DNA of 30,077 bases. Source: JBCCJA01 sp039045975. Its GTDB lineage: Bacteria > Planctomycetota > Planctomycetia > Planctomycetales > Planctomycetaceae. How positions within the stretch are numbered: the stretch's first letter is position 1; every line of letters begins with the position of its first letter. The DNA lies in assembly GCA_039045975.1 (NCBI GenBank), contig JBCCJA010000050.1:1-30077 (forward strand), given 5' to 3'. A model generated the notes under the pieces. It searched no databases, was not told the DNA's origin, and saw only the letters and a list, made by a program, of their open reading frames with translations. The translations under genes and the position numbers were made by a program. Of this stretch, positions 7,564 to 14,889 are shown piece after piece.

Positions 7564-9411
7564 TCAGCCTTTCCGCTTCGACCGGCGTCCGACGTACTCG
7601 AGCAGTCCGTCGTTCTCGCCCGGGGGCTGTTTCTTGCCGGGCCGGTCGTCATCCCGGTCGAGGTCGACCACCCGGACCGGTTCGTTCCGTCCCGGCGGGG
7701 GCGATTTCTGTTTGTCCTCCTTTCCGCGGCCGTCCGAGGAGTCGTCCGAGTTGAAATAGGTGAAGCCGCGGCCGGCCGGCTTGCCCGACTTCTTGCCCGC
7801 GATGAGTAACGGGACGCCGTTGCGGTCGCCCCGCTTCCCGTCTTTTTTTCCGTCCTTGTCTCTCTTGCTCTTCCCCTCGCCGCCCCGGCCGGGTCGTTTC
7901 CCGTCACGGTCCTTGCCCCGTTTTGGGCCTTTGCCGTCGTCTCGGCCGTTGGTTGGAACGGAAAATTCGGACGAGACTGCGGCCGCGACCGCCTGGCCGA
8001 CTTCTTGTCCGACGAGGTCGTCGAAGTCGAAGTGGATCCCGAGGTAGACGCGGCTGCGTCCGTTCTCGGCCATCGCTTCGCTGAGGGAATCGAACGACCG
8101 GGTCGCGTCGTCGAGGTCGAGGCCGTAGGCCTCCATCAGGTCGGGATCCTCGAGCAAGATCTCGAGCTCACGTGAGTCGAGTTCGAACGCGATGTCGTCC
8201 GTGCCGTAGAACTGCTGCAACGCGCCGAACACCGCCCCGCCGAACGTCGCGTGGCCCGAGATGTAGGTCGGGAACTGCGGTGTGAAGCCGATGATATCGC
8301 CTTCGCCGTCGGGGGCTCCGAGGGCGGTCCAGTTCTCGTCGCCCTCGGTCAGGTCGTTTCCGTCGTTGTCGCCCTCGTGAATCGCGGTGACGGGCCGCCA
8401 GAACTCTTCGCCGAACTTGGTGTGCCACGCGACGATCGCGGCGTCGGCCATCGCGACGGAGGCTTGGGCGAACAGGGCCGCGTTCTCTTTAAGAGAGTTG
8501 CCCTGCTGGATCGCGATCGTTTCGAGGACGTCGTTATAGAGCGCCAGCGGCGTGCCGAGGCCTTCGCGGTCGTAGGCCCAGAAGATGCCGGCCTCGGTCT
8601 CGTCGGCGGTCCGCGTCTGGCTGTCGACCGAGCCGAGTTCTTTGACCTCGTTGTAAGAGACGGCGTATTCCTCGCTGGTGATCGGCGGGGTCGTCTCGGG
8701 GGCGAAGTCCTCCGCAGCGGAGATCGCGAACGTTTCGACCTCGCCCCAGCCGGGGCCCCAGATGGGGACGTCGGGGTTGAGCGGGTCGGCCTGGAAGACG
8801 CCGATGCCGTCTCCGTATTCGTAGTCGACGACGTTCCCGGAGCTGTCGTCGGCCCGGGCCGCGATCACTTCCTCGCCGATCGCCCGGCCGAGTGCCAGAC
8901 TGTTGGCGGTGACGACGCCGCGGCGGGCGCCGGCCAGGACGTCGTCGAAGAACGCGTCGAGCATCTCCTGCTGGTCGGGGTAGAGTTCGCTGAGCACGGT
9001 GTAAGCGGCCTGCGAGGCGGCCAGTTCCGCGTCGACGTGGGACACGTTCTTAATTTTCGGGCCGTAATCGTAAAATGTGCCGTCCGGGTCACCGACGGCG
9101 ATGCTGACGGCGTCGTAAATCGCGAGGTTCATCATCGCCATCGACCGCGACGCGTAGCCGGGGTTCTGGTTCGATTCGTCGGCGACGAGCAGTTCTTTAA
9201 ACAGGTCGTTCCAGGCGAGGACGGCGTCGGTGCCCGCGGCGTTTTCGGATGAATCATTATAAAGACTGTTGTTTTCGTCGCCGTCCGGGGACGGCGTGCC
9301 TAAAACATCGACGTTGCCGACGTCTTCGAGTCCGTAGCCGGCGGCGAGCATGACCCGCTGCTCCATCGGCTCGGACGAACGCCAGCGCATATTGCTCTTA
9401 CGTAAGGTCAT
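7564..9411 (-). CDS. Exported vanadium-dependent haloperoxidase-like protein (PAP2 superfamily)
   Basis: 615 residues. The core (about 60-480) matches the vanadium haloperoxidase branch of the PAP2 phosphatase superfamily: vanadate-dependent oxidation of halides by hydrogen peroxide, or phosphatase activity in relatives. All expected vanadate ligands are seen with the spacing of Curvularia chloroperoxidase: Lys332 and Arg339 in KFGEEFWRP, Ser385-Gly386-His387 in ISGHATF, and Arg454 and His460 in RVYLGIH. The N-terminus carries SSEPMEQRVMLAAG, resembling the LEPR-type motif at the start of many planctomycete exported proteins; there is no classical signal peptide. A C-terminal tail of ~130 residues is low-complexity and rich in Lys, Arg, Gly and Asp. 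AGGGGA before the ATG supports the start. Halide specificity and whether it is a peroxidase or a phosphatase cannot be read from sequence. Confidence 0.88.
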   Translation of the reverse strand: MTLRKSNMRWRSSEPMEQRVMLAAGYGLEDVGNVDVLGTPSPDGDENNSLYNDSSENAAGTDAVLAWNDLFKELLVADESNQNPGYASRSMAMMNLAIYDAVSIAVGDPDGTFYDYGPKIKNVSHVDAELAASQAAYTVLSELYPDQQEMLDAFFDDVLAGARRGVVTANSLALGRAIGEEVIAARADDSSGNVVDYEYGDGIGVFQADPLNPDVPIWGPGWGEVETFAISAAEDFAPETTPPITSEEYAVSYNEVKELGSVDSQTRTADETEAGIFWAYDREGLGTPLALYNDVLETIAIQQGNSLKENAALFAQASVAMADAAIVAWHTKFGEEFWRPVTAIHEGDNDGNDLTEGDENWTALGAPDGEGDIIGFTPQFPTYISGHATFGGAVFGALQQFYGTDDIAFELDSRELEILLEDPDLMEAYGLDLDDATRSFDSLSEAMAENGRSRVYLGIHFDFDDLVGQEVGQAVAAAVSSEFSVPTNGRDDGKGPKRGKDRDGKRPGRGGEGKSKRDKDGKKDGKRGDRNGVPLLIAGKKSGKPAGRGFTYFNSDDSSDGRGKEDKQKSPPPGRNEPVRVVDLDRDDDRPGKKQPPGENDGLLEYVGRRSKRKG

Positions 9412-9603
9412 CGTGGGGTCCCCTTTCGGTTCCCGGGCTTCGAGCGTGCAGACCCTCCACGTCCGCCGGGGTCGGTCTTTCCGGTGGCTGAGTGGGTCGG
9501 GTTAGGCCCCTGAGAACCCCGGTTGAGGACGCGGGTTTCGCGACAACCCGAAAATATTTTTTGATGCGATCGCGGCGTCATTGGTCGCGGTGCGTGGCGT
9601 GGG

Positions 9604-9645
9604 CGGGCGAGGTGCCCGGTCGAGCGTTGCTTCGGGCCTCGCCCG
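9604..9645. other. Possible leader hairpin upstream of the TIM-barrel gene
   Basis: CGGGCGAGG (9604-9612) and CCTCGCCCG (9637-9645) are exact reverse complements around a 24-base loop, about 50 bases before the start codon at 9694. There is no T run, so it is not an obvious terminator. It could be a leader structure or chance in G+C-rich DNA. Confidence 0.3.
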
Positions 9646-9693
9646 GACGCATGATCGACGGCTGATTCGTTCCTTGATTCAGCGGGGCTTCCG

Positions 9694-10659
9694 ATGACTT
9701 TCGATTCGACGACACGCCGCGGCTTCTTGACCTCGACCGCGGCGTTGGGGCTCGCGGGCGTCGCCTGTGCCGACCATCACGCGTCACCGGCCGAGGGCGG
9801 CTCGGCGACGGCGGAGGGGCCGCTGTTCGACATCTCGATCGCCGAATGGTCGGTCCACAACGCGATCCGCAAAGGGAAGATCACGAACCTCGACTTCCCG
9901 GGTCTGGCCCGCGACGAGTTCGGGCTCGGTGCGGTCGAGTACGTCAACAGCCTGTTCGCCGATCAGCGGACCGACGCCGACTATCTGGCCGAGCTGAAGG
10001 GCCGCTGTGACGACGCCGGAGTGAAGTCGCTGCTGATCATGATCGACCGCGAGGGTCAGGTCGGTGCCGCCAGTGAGTCCGAACGCGTGAAGACGGCCGA
10101 GCGGCACAAACGGTGGATCGCCGCAGCGGCCGAGTTGGGCTGTCACTCGGTGCGTGTCAACGCGAGCAGTGACGGCAGCTTCTTCGACCAGGCCCGGTAC
10201 GCCGCCGACGGGTTGGTGAAGTTGGCCGAGGTCGCCGAGCCGTACGGTTTAAACGTGCTCGTCGAAAATCACGGCGGCTACTCGTCCCACGGCGCGTGGC
10301 TGGCGACGGTGATGGAACTGGCCGGGAATCCCCGTGTCGGCACCCTGCCCGACTTCGGGAACTTCCGAATTAAAGGTCGGCGGAATAATCCGATCGAGAC
10401 TTATGACAATTATAAAGGCGTCGCGCAGCTCATGCCGTACGCGAAGGCCGTCAGCGCGAAGACGAACGACTTCGACGAGGAGGGTAACGAGACGACACTC
10501 GATTACATGCGGATGATGGAGTTGGTCGTCGCGTGGGGTTATCGCGGCTATGTCGGCATCGAATACGAGGGCCGACGGCTCGGCGAGTATGAGGGCGTGA
10601 AGGCGTCGAAGGTCTTACTCGAACGGTGCCGCGAAATGCTCACGTCTCGCTACGTGTAA
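9694..10659 (+). CDS. Tat-exported sugar phosphate isomerase/epimerase-like TIM-barrel protein
   Basis: 321 residues. The N-terminus TTRRGFLTSTAALGLAG is a twin-arginine signal (RRGFL plus hydrophobic stretch). It ends in GVACADHHA, which allows cleavage near the AxA or, less well, lipidation at the cysteine. The mature part (about 45-321) reads as a xylose isomerase-like/AP endonuclease 2 TIM barrel: FDISIAEWSVH opens the first strand, HSVRVNASS, LVENHGGYSS and TLPDFGNF are strand ends with metal-binding type residues, and GYVGIEYEGR closes it. Such exported isomerase-like proteins are common in planctomycetes, usually with unknown substrate. It is followed by its own terminator, so it is probably a single-gene unit separate from the cyclase gene downstream. 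Confidence 0.85.
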   Translation: MTFDSTTRRGFLTSTAALGLAGVACADHHASPAEGGSATAEGPLFDISIAEWSVHNAIRKGKITNLDFPGLARDEFGLGAVEYVNSLFADQRTDADYLAELKGRCDDAGVKSLLIMIDREGQVGAASESERVKTAERHKRWIAAAAELGCHSVRVNASSDGSFFDQARYAADGLVKLAEVAEPYGLNVLVENHGGYSSHGAWLATVMELAGNPRVGTLPDFGNFRIKGRRNNPIETYDNYKGVAQLMPYAKAVSAKTNDFDEEGNETTLDYMRMMELVVAWGYRGYVGIEYEGRRLGEYEGVKASKVLLERCREMLTSRYV

Positions 10660-10698
10660 CGGCACGCGGCGATTCGTGTCTGCTGCCTGGTTTTCTTA

Positions 10699-10729
10699 GC
10701 CGGCCCGGAGATCCGGGCCGGCCTTTTTT
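10699..10729 (+). terminator. Rho-independent terminator after the TIM-barrel gene
   Basis: GCCGGCCCGGA (10699-10709) and TCCGGGCCGGC (10712-10722) are exact reverse complements followed by CTTTTTTA. A classic intrinsic terminator; it separates the TIM-barrel gene from the cyclase gene. Confidence 0.9.
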
Positions 10730-10928
10730 ATATCGGGGAAAACATATAGACAGCCTTGCATAAGTCGGCCCTGTCGCAGTTTGTAAGTCATGGCACGAGC
10801 GTGTCGGGCCATCTGGGGAATTCCCGGTCTTGCTGGGGGGGCGAGACGCCGTAGAGTCCGCCCACGTAATTCACAAGAACGTCGACGGCGTCGCTGAAGA
10901 CCTGTCGGCTTAAGTACGGACGACCCCC

Positions 10929-12710
10929 ATGATGTCGCACTCGATCGAGTCCGCGCTCGATTCTTTGGATGCCGTGATTTGTTCGGCAGAGCTGTCCGAG
11001 GACCTTCAGGCCGGCGTGCCGGGAGAGCCCTGGGGTGAGATCGCCGCGTCTGAGGACGTGCTGAATCTGATCGAGGGGTTCGCCGCGATCGACCCTTACG
11101 ATCCGGGTCTTTCGGAGTACTTTCAGGGTGAGGGGGCGCTGAGAGGTTTGGCGGCTTACCGGCAACTCCGCGGGGTGTTCGGGATGTCGCTCGGCGTGTT
11201 CGCCCAACAGGCGGCGATCTTCGTCGGGGCGTTTCGTGCCGAAAGCGGTCGTCGCTGGCAGCGGCTTGCCGACCTGACCTGCCGTGACGAGGCTTGGCGG
11301 ACGCTGAAACTGCGGAAATTGCTCGGTGACGGCCCCCACGGCGGTGCGGTTTCCGATCTAGAGGACCGGCTGCTCGCCGAAGAGCCGCACGCCGTCTATC
11401 CGACGTCGCCCTACCGCGACGGCCGCGGCCACACCGCGGCGCGGGACGATCACCAGCAGGTCGAAGCGGTGATGGCCTCGCGGACTTTCACGTCGATCCG
11501 CGTGGTCGAGGACGTTCTGCAGCCCCGCCGCACGTTGCTGAAGGAGATCTATCAGCCGCACGGCCGCTGTGTGGCGATCATCGATCCGAACGTCGAGGAG
11601 CACTTCGGCCCGGCACTGGACGGTTATTTCGAGGCACATGGCATTCCGCTCGAAAAGCGGATCGTGCGTGCGATGGAGGTCGACAAGGGCATCCGGACCG
11701 TCGAGCGGATGCTCGGTGAATTTAAGAAGCTGGGGATTTCTCGGAATGAGCCGTTGCTGGTCGTGGGCGGCGGCGTGCTGACCGATACGGCGGGGCTGGC
11801 CGCCGCCCTTTATCATCGCGGTACGCCGTACGTGATGATCTCGACGTCGGTCGTCGCCGGGATCGACGCCGGGCCTTCGCCCCGGACGTGCTGCGACGGA
11901 TACGGATATAAGAATCTGTTCGGGGCCTACCACACCCCGATCTTGTCGATCACCGACCGGACGTTTTTCAGAACGTTGCGGGAAGGCTGGCTGCGGCACG
12001 GGATCGCCGAAATTATCAAAATGGCGTGTGTTAAAGATTTCGCACTCTTCGAAGCGCTCGAAGAGGCGGGGCCCGAATTGGTCACGACGCGGTTCGGTTC
12101 GACCGAAACCGACCCGCACGCCCCGATCCACGCGGTGTCGCAAAAGATCCTGGGGCTGGCGATCCAATCGTACGTCGAGGCCGAGTACGGGAACCTTTAC
12201 GAGACGCACCAGTGCCGCCCGCACGCGTTCGGGCACACGTGGTCTCCCGGTTTCGAGATCCCGGCCGGCCTGCTGCACGGGCACGCCGTAACGATCGGCA
12301 TGGGCTTCGGGGCACACGTGGCGGAGCAGCGGGGCTGGATCGACGCGGATCAGATGAACCGCATCCACCGGCTGATCACGTCGTTCGGCTTGTCGCTGTG
12401 GCACGACGTGCTCGACGACGGCGATCTCCTGTGGGCGGCCCAGGTGAAGATGACCGAGAAGCGGGGCGGGCACCTCGCCGCACCGCTGCCGAAGGGCGAG
12501 ATTGGCCGCTGCGGTTATCTGAACGACATGAGCCGGGACGACCTGATGGCGGCGATCGATTCGTACCGGGCGGTCTGCGAGACGTTCGAGCGTGGGGGCC
12601 GCGGGATCGAGCCGCATTGTGCCGACGTCGGCCTGGAAGACCCGGCGACGGTCGGCGATTCCGATCTCGCCGTGATGGACGTCGCCGACGCCGCCCCGCT
12701 GACGCGTTGA
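10929..12710 (+). CDS. Divergent sugar-phosphate cyclase (dehydroquinate synthase superfamily) with N-terminal extension
   Basis: 593 residues in two parts. Residues ~185-540 are a dehydroquinate synthase-fold cyclase, closest by eye to sedoheptulose 7-phosphate cyclases (EEVS/DDGS type) that make C7 cyclitols: IIDPNVEEHF, the NAD-binding GGGVLTDTAGLAAALYHRG, GIDAG rather than the DHQ synthase VDSS, and KNLFGAYHTP. Metal ligands are predicted at Glu361 (GIAEIIK), His432 (PHAFGH) and His450 (LLHGHAV). The lysine of the usual GGKTG/GIKNG loop is replaced: the loop reads GPSPRTCCDG, with Arg319. Residues 1-181 are a helix-rich extension that I do not recognise; an internal ATG at 11472 would give a cyclase-only protein. 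There is no clear ribosome binding site at 10929. The product cannot be assigned. The next gene starts 7 bases after the stop. Confidence 0.85.
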   Translation: MMSHSIESALDSLDAVICSAELSEDLQAGVPGEPWGEIAASEDVLNLIEGFAAIDPYDPGLSEYFQGEGALRGLAAYRQLRGVFGMSLGVFAQQAAIFVGAFRAESGRRWQRLADLTCRDEAWRTLKLRKLLGDGPHGGAVSDLEDRLLAEEPHAVYPTSPYRDGRGHTAARDDHQQVEAVMASRTFTSIRVVEDVLQPRRTLLKEIYQPHGRCVAIIDPNVEEHFGPALDGYFEAHGIPLEKRIVRAMEVDKGIRTVERMLGEFKKLGISRNEPLLVVGGGVLTDTAGLAAALYHRGTPYVMISTSVVAGIDAGPSPRTCCDGYGYKNLFGAYHTPILSITDRTFFRTLREGWLRHGIAEIIKMACVKDFALFEALEEAGPELVTTRFGSTETDPHAPIHAVSQKILGLAIQSYVEAEYGNLYETHQCRPHAFGHTWSPGFEIPAGLLHGHAVTIGMGFGAHVAEQRGWIDADQMNRIHRLITSFGLSLWHDVLDDGDLLWAAQVKMTEKRGGHLAAPLPKGEIGRCGYLNDMSRDDLMAAIDSYRAVCETFERGGRGIEPHCADVGLEDPATVGDSDLAVMDVADAAPLTR

Positions 12711-12717
12711 CGCGTCG

Positions 12718-13755
12718 ATGAGCCGACTCGCCGCCGACCGGCCGGGTTTCCCGGCCGGTCGCGACATCGTGGTCCCGCTGTTCCGGCTGCAATGGAGCAC
12801 GCGGGCGGTCTTCGAGGGGCTCGTCGCTCGTTATGGGCCGCGACGGCTGCACGTCGTCGCGCCTCCGGTCGTGGCGGAGCAGCTGCGTCGGGCCGCCGAT
12901 GCCGAAGGTTGGGAGACGCCGGCTCTCGTCGCGCATGACGAGGACGTGTTTTTCATCGGGCGGTTCGGGCTGTCGAAGGCCGAGCTGACGGCGGTGCTCG
13001 ACCTGGAGAAATCGCTGTATCCGGGCGGCTGGTTCTACCAGCAGCTGTTGAAGCTCGGGGCCGACGACGGGATCGAGGGCTTGTCCGACGCGTTCCTGAT
13101 CTGGGATTCCGACCTGCTGCCGGTCGATGCGTGGCCGGCGGTGCACGAGGACGGCCGGCTCGCGTACGCCTTCCTGCAGGACCGGGCCCGCGGGAACGCG
13201 GCGATCGTCGCGAAGTGGGAGGCCTGGATCCGCGGCGTGCTCGGCGTCGACCCGGCCGTCGACGAGCAGGGCACGTTCGTGCCGCATCACATGTGGTTCG
13301 TGCGGGAGCATCTGGTCACGTTGCGGCGTCGTCTGGCGGAGTATTTCGGCGATCACGAGACGCCGTGGCCGGTGTTGATGATGCGTTCGGCGAACGAGTT
13401 CGGCACGTTCTCGGAGTTCTGGATTTACGCGTCGTGGGCGCAGGCCCGGCATGCGGACGACGCCCCGCGGCCTTATCCGTATCGCGAGTACGGGGCGACG
13501 ACGGAGCGGTTCTTCGAAGACGGCTCGGCCCCGTTCGCGACGGCGGCCCGTCGTTTTCTCGCTGTCGGGCCGGACGCTTCGTTCCGTCCGACGTACGGAG
13601 ACCTGATGCGGTTCGTCGAGGCGGAGTACGCGCGGCGGTCGCTGCCGCTGCCGTCTTCGCTGAGCTTCGAGGCGAGCGAGCGTCACCGGCTGAAGGGCCG
13701 GGCGAACATGCACGTCGAGGAGTTGCGATCCCCGTGGCACACGGCCGCGGACTGA
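12718..13755 (+). CDS. DUF6492 family glycosyltransferase-like protein
   Basis: 345 residues. The layout fits the DUF6492 family, thought to have a GT-A glycosyltransferase fold. YPGGWFYQQLLKL (residues ~101-113) precedes a DxD-like metal/nucleotide motif IWDSDLLP at ~128, then GTFVPHHMWFVREHL and ANEFGTFSEFWIYASW, all typical positions for this family. No signal peptide or membrane helix is evident, so it is probably cytoplasmic. It starts 7 bases after the cyclase stop codon on the same strand, so the two are almost certainly co-transcribed. It may glycosylate, or attach to a sugar, the cyclitol made by the cyclase (inference). The donor and acceptor are unknown. Confidence 0.75.
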   Translation: MSRLAADRPGFPAGRDIVVPLFRLQWSTRAVFEGLVARYGPRRLHVVAPPVVAEQLRRAADAEGWETPALVAHDEDVFFIGRFGLSKAELTAVLDLEKSLYPGGWFYQQLLKLGADDGIEGLSDAFLIWDSDLLPVDAWPAVHEDGRLAYAFLQDRARGNAAIVAKWEAWIRGVLGVDPAVDEQGTFVPHHMWFVREHLVTLRRRLAEYFGDHETPWPVLMMRSANEFGTFSEFWIYASWAQARHADDAPRPYPYREYGATTERFFEDGSAPFATAARRFLAVGPDASFRPTYGDLMRFVEAEYARRSLPLPSSLSFEASERHRLKGRANMHVEELRSPWHTAAD

Positions 13756-13930
13756 GCGGGAGCGGTACGCGGGCAGAAACCGGGACGAAGATCGCGGCGG
13801 AAGTCGGCTGAACCGGTACCGCCGGCGGACTGTCAGAGCCGAGGGCCGTCGGCCGTTCGGCGGAGTGGACGACCGGGCGACCTTGCCGTACGGTCTCGCC
13901 TCGCCGTGGCGGACGGTACGGCCGACAGAT

Positions 13931-14005
13931 GGTGGTATTAGCTCAGTTGGTTAGAGCGCCGGATTGTGATTCCGGAGGTCGCCGGTTCGAGTCCGGTATA
14001 CCACC
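13931..14005 (+). tRNA. tRNA-His (anticodon GTG)
   Basis: A full cloverleaf. The acceptor GTGGTAT (13932-13938) pairs with ATACCAC (13998-14004). The D arm is GCTC/GAGC. The anticodon stem CCGGA/TCCGG surrounds loop TTGTGAT, giving anticodon GTG. The T arm is GCCGG/CCGGT with loop TTCGAGT. The extra G at 13931 facing C73 (14005) is the histidine-specific identity pair. CCA is not encoded. Confidence 0.97.
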
Positions 14006-14057
14006 CTTTTCGCACGCGGCGTGCTGCCGTGATGTGCACTTCGGCGGGCATAAATTA

Positions 14058-14093
14058 AAAAACTCTCGCCGCGGTGTCGCGGCGAGAGTTTTT
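14058..14093. terminator. Bidirectional terminator between convergent tRNA genes
   Basis: A perfect 16-bp stem (14058-14073 with 14078-14093) around a GTGT loop, with AAAAA on the left and TTTTT on the right. It therefore works as an intrinsic terminator in both directions, serving tRNA-His from the left and tRNA-Val from the right. Confidence 0.93.
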
Positions 14094-14096
14094 GAG

Positions 14097-14170
14097 TGGA
14101 CCCGATTGGACTCGAACCAACGACCTCATGCATGTCAAGCATGCGCTCTAACCAACTGAGCTACGGGTCC
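14097..14170 (-). tRNA. tRNA-Val (anticodon GAC)
   Basis: On the minus strand, the acceptor GGACCCG pairs with CGGGTCC and A73 is at 14097. The D arm is GCTC/GAGC. The anticodon stem CATGC/GCATG holds loop TTGACAT, giving anticodon GAC (valine). The T arm has loop TTCGAGT, with one G-T pair at the stem base. CCA is not encoded. Confidence 0.95.
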
Positions 14171-14251
14171 GTAGCGGGCGAAACGGTATGACGGGCCGCA
14201 AAAAGCGTCAAGCGTCGGTCCGACCTGCGGGACGGCCGTCCGGTTCGCACC

Positions 14252-14701
14252 GTGTCTGAGCCGACCCCGGTCCGTCGCGACGGCGACCTCGCCCTCGATT
14301 CGGTCCACGCGATTGCGGCGGACGAACTGTCGGTGACCTTCGTCCGGTCCTCGGGTCCGGGCGGGCAGAACGTCAACAAGGTCGCGACGAAGGCGGTCTT
14401 GCGGTGGAACGTGACCGCCTCGGCGAGCCTGCCGGAGGGGCTGCGGCGTCGCGTCGCCGAGCGGCTGGCGTCGCGACTGACGAAAGCGGGCGAGCTGATC
14501 CTGGAGGGCGACCGGTACCGCGATCAGGCCCGCAATCGGGCCGACGTGCGGGACCGGCTGCGGGCGATCGTCCGCGACGCGATGACGGTGCCGAAGGCCC
14601 GTCGGCCGACGCGTCCGACTCGCGGCTCGAAGGAGCGCCGGCTGAGGCAGAAGAAGCGGCAGTCCGAGAAGAAGGCGTTGCGTCGGTCGCCCCCTTCGTG
14701 A
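14252..14701 (+). CDS. arfB: Alternative ribosome-rescue factor ArfB (peptidyl-tRNA hydrolase, YaeJ)
   Basis: 149 residues, close to the ~140 of E. coli ArfB. A single release-factor-like catalytic domain carries SSGPGGQNVNK; the GGQ (residues 37-39) hydrolyses the peptidyl-tRNA ester on stalled ribosomes. The C-terminal tail (about 110-149) is strongly basic (RGSKERRLRQKKRQSEKKAL), as required to enter the empty mRNA channel. No codon-recognition domain is present, so it is not a conventional RF1/RF2. The start is GTG at 14252. It stands beside the tRNA genes, 81 bases from the 5' end of divergent tRNA-Val. Confidence 0.95.
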   Translation: MSEPTPVRRDGDLALDSVHAIAADELSVTFVRSSGPGGQNVNKVATKAVLRWNVTASASLPEGLRRRVAERLASRLTKAGELILEGDRYRDQARNRADVRDRLRAIVRDAMTVPKARRPTRPTRGSKERRLRQKKRQSEKKALRRSPPS

Positions 14702-14749
14702 GCGAAACGTGACCGGGGGCACGGTCCGGCCGCCCGGGCCGGCGACGTG

Positions 14750-14856
14750 TTACAGCACTTCGTGCTGACTCGTGGCCGCGGATGGCGCCGTTCGTACTGC
14801 AAAACGCAAGCCCGCGAGCCCGGACGCGTGCTATAGATCAAATGGAAATGCTGTAA
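14750..14856. repeat. MITE-like inverted-repeat element upstream of the GH5 gene
   Basis: TTACAGCACTTC (14750-14761) and GAAATGCTGTAA (14845-14856) are terminal inverted repeats matching at 11 of 12 bases, enclosing 83 bases with no coding potential. The element ends 33 bases before the GH5 start codon, so it may supply or disrupt that gene's promoter region. No flanking target duplication was obvious. Confidence 0.45.
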
Positions 14857-14889
14857 ACTGATGCGAAGTCGCCCCGGGACGAGGACGAG

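Noticed and set aside
11358..13740. Long minus-strand open frames (11358-12800 and 12376-13740) across the cyclase and DUF6492 genes
   Set aside because: Arg/Pro/His-rich shadows; the plus-strand proteins carry recognisable motifs and tight operon spacing.
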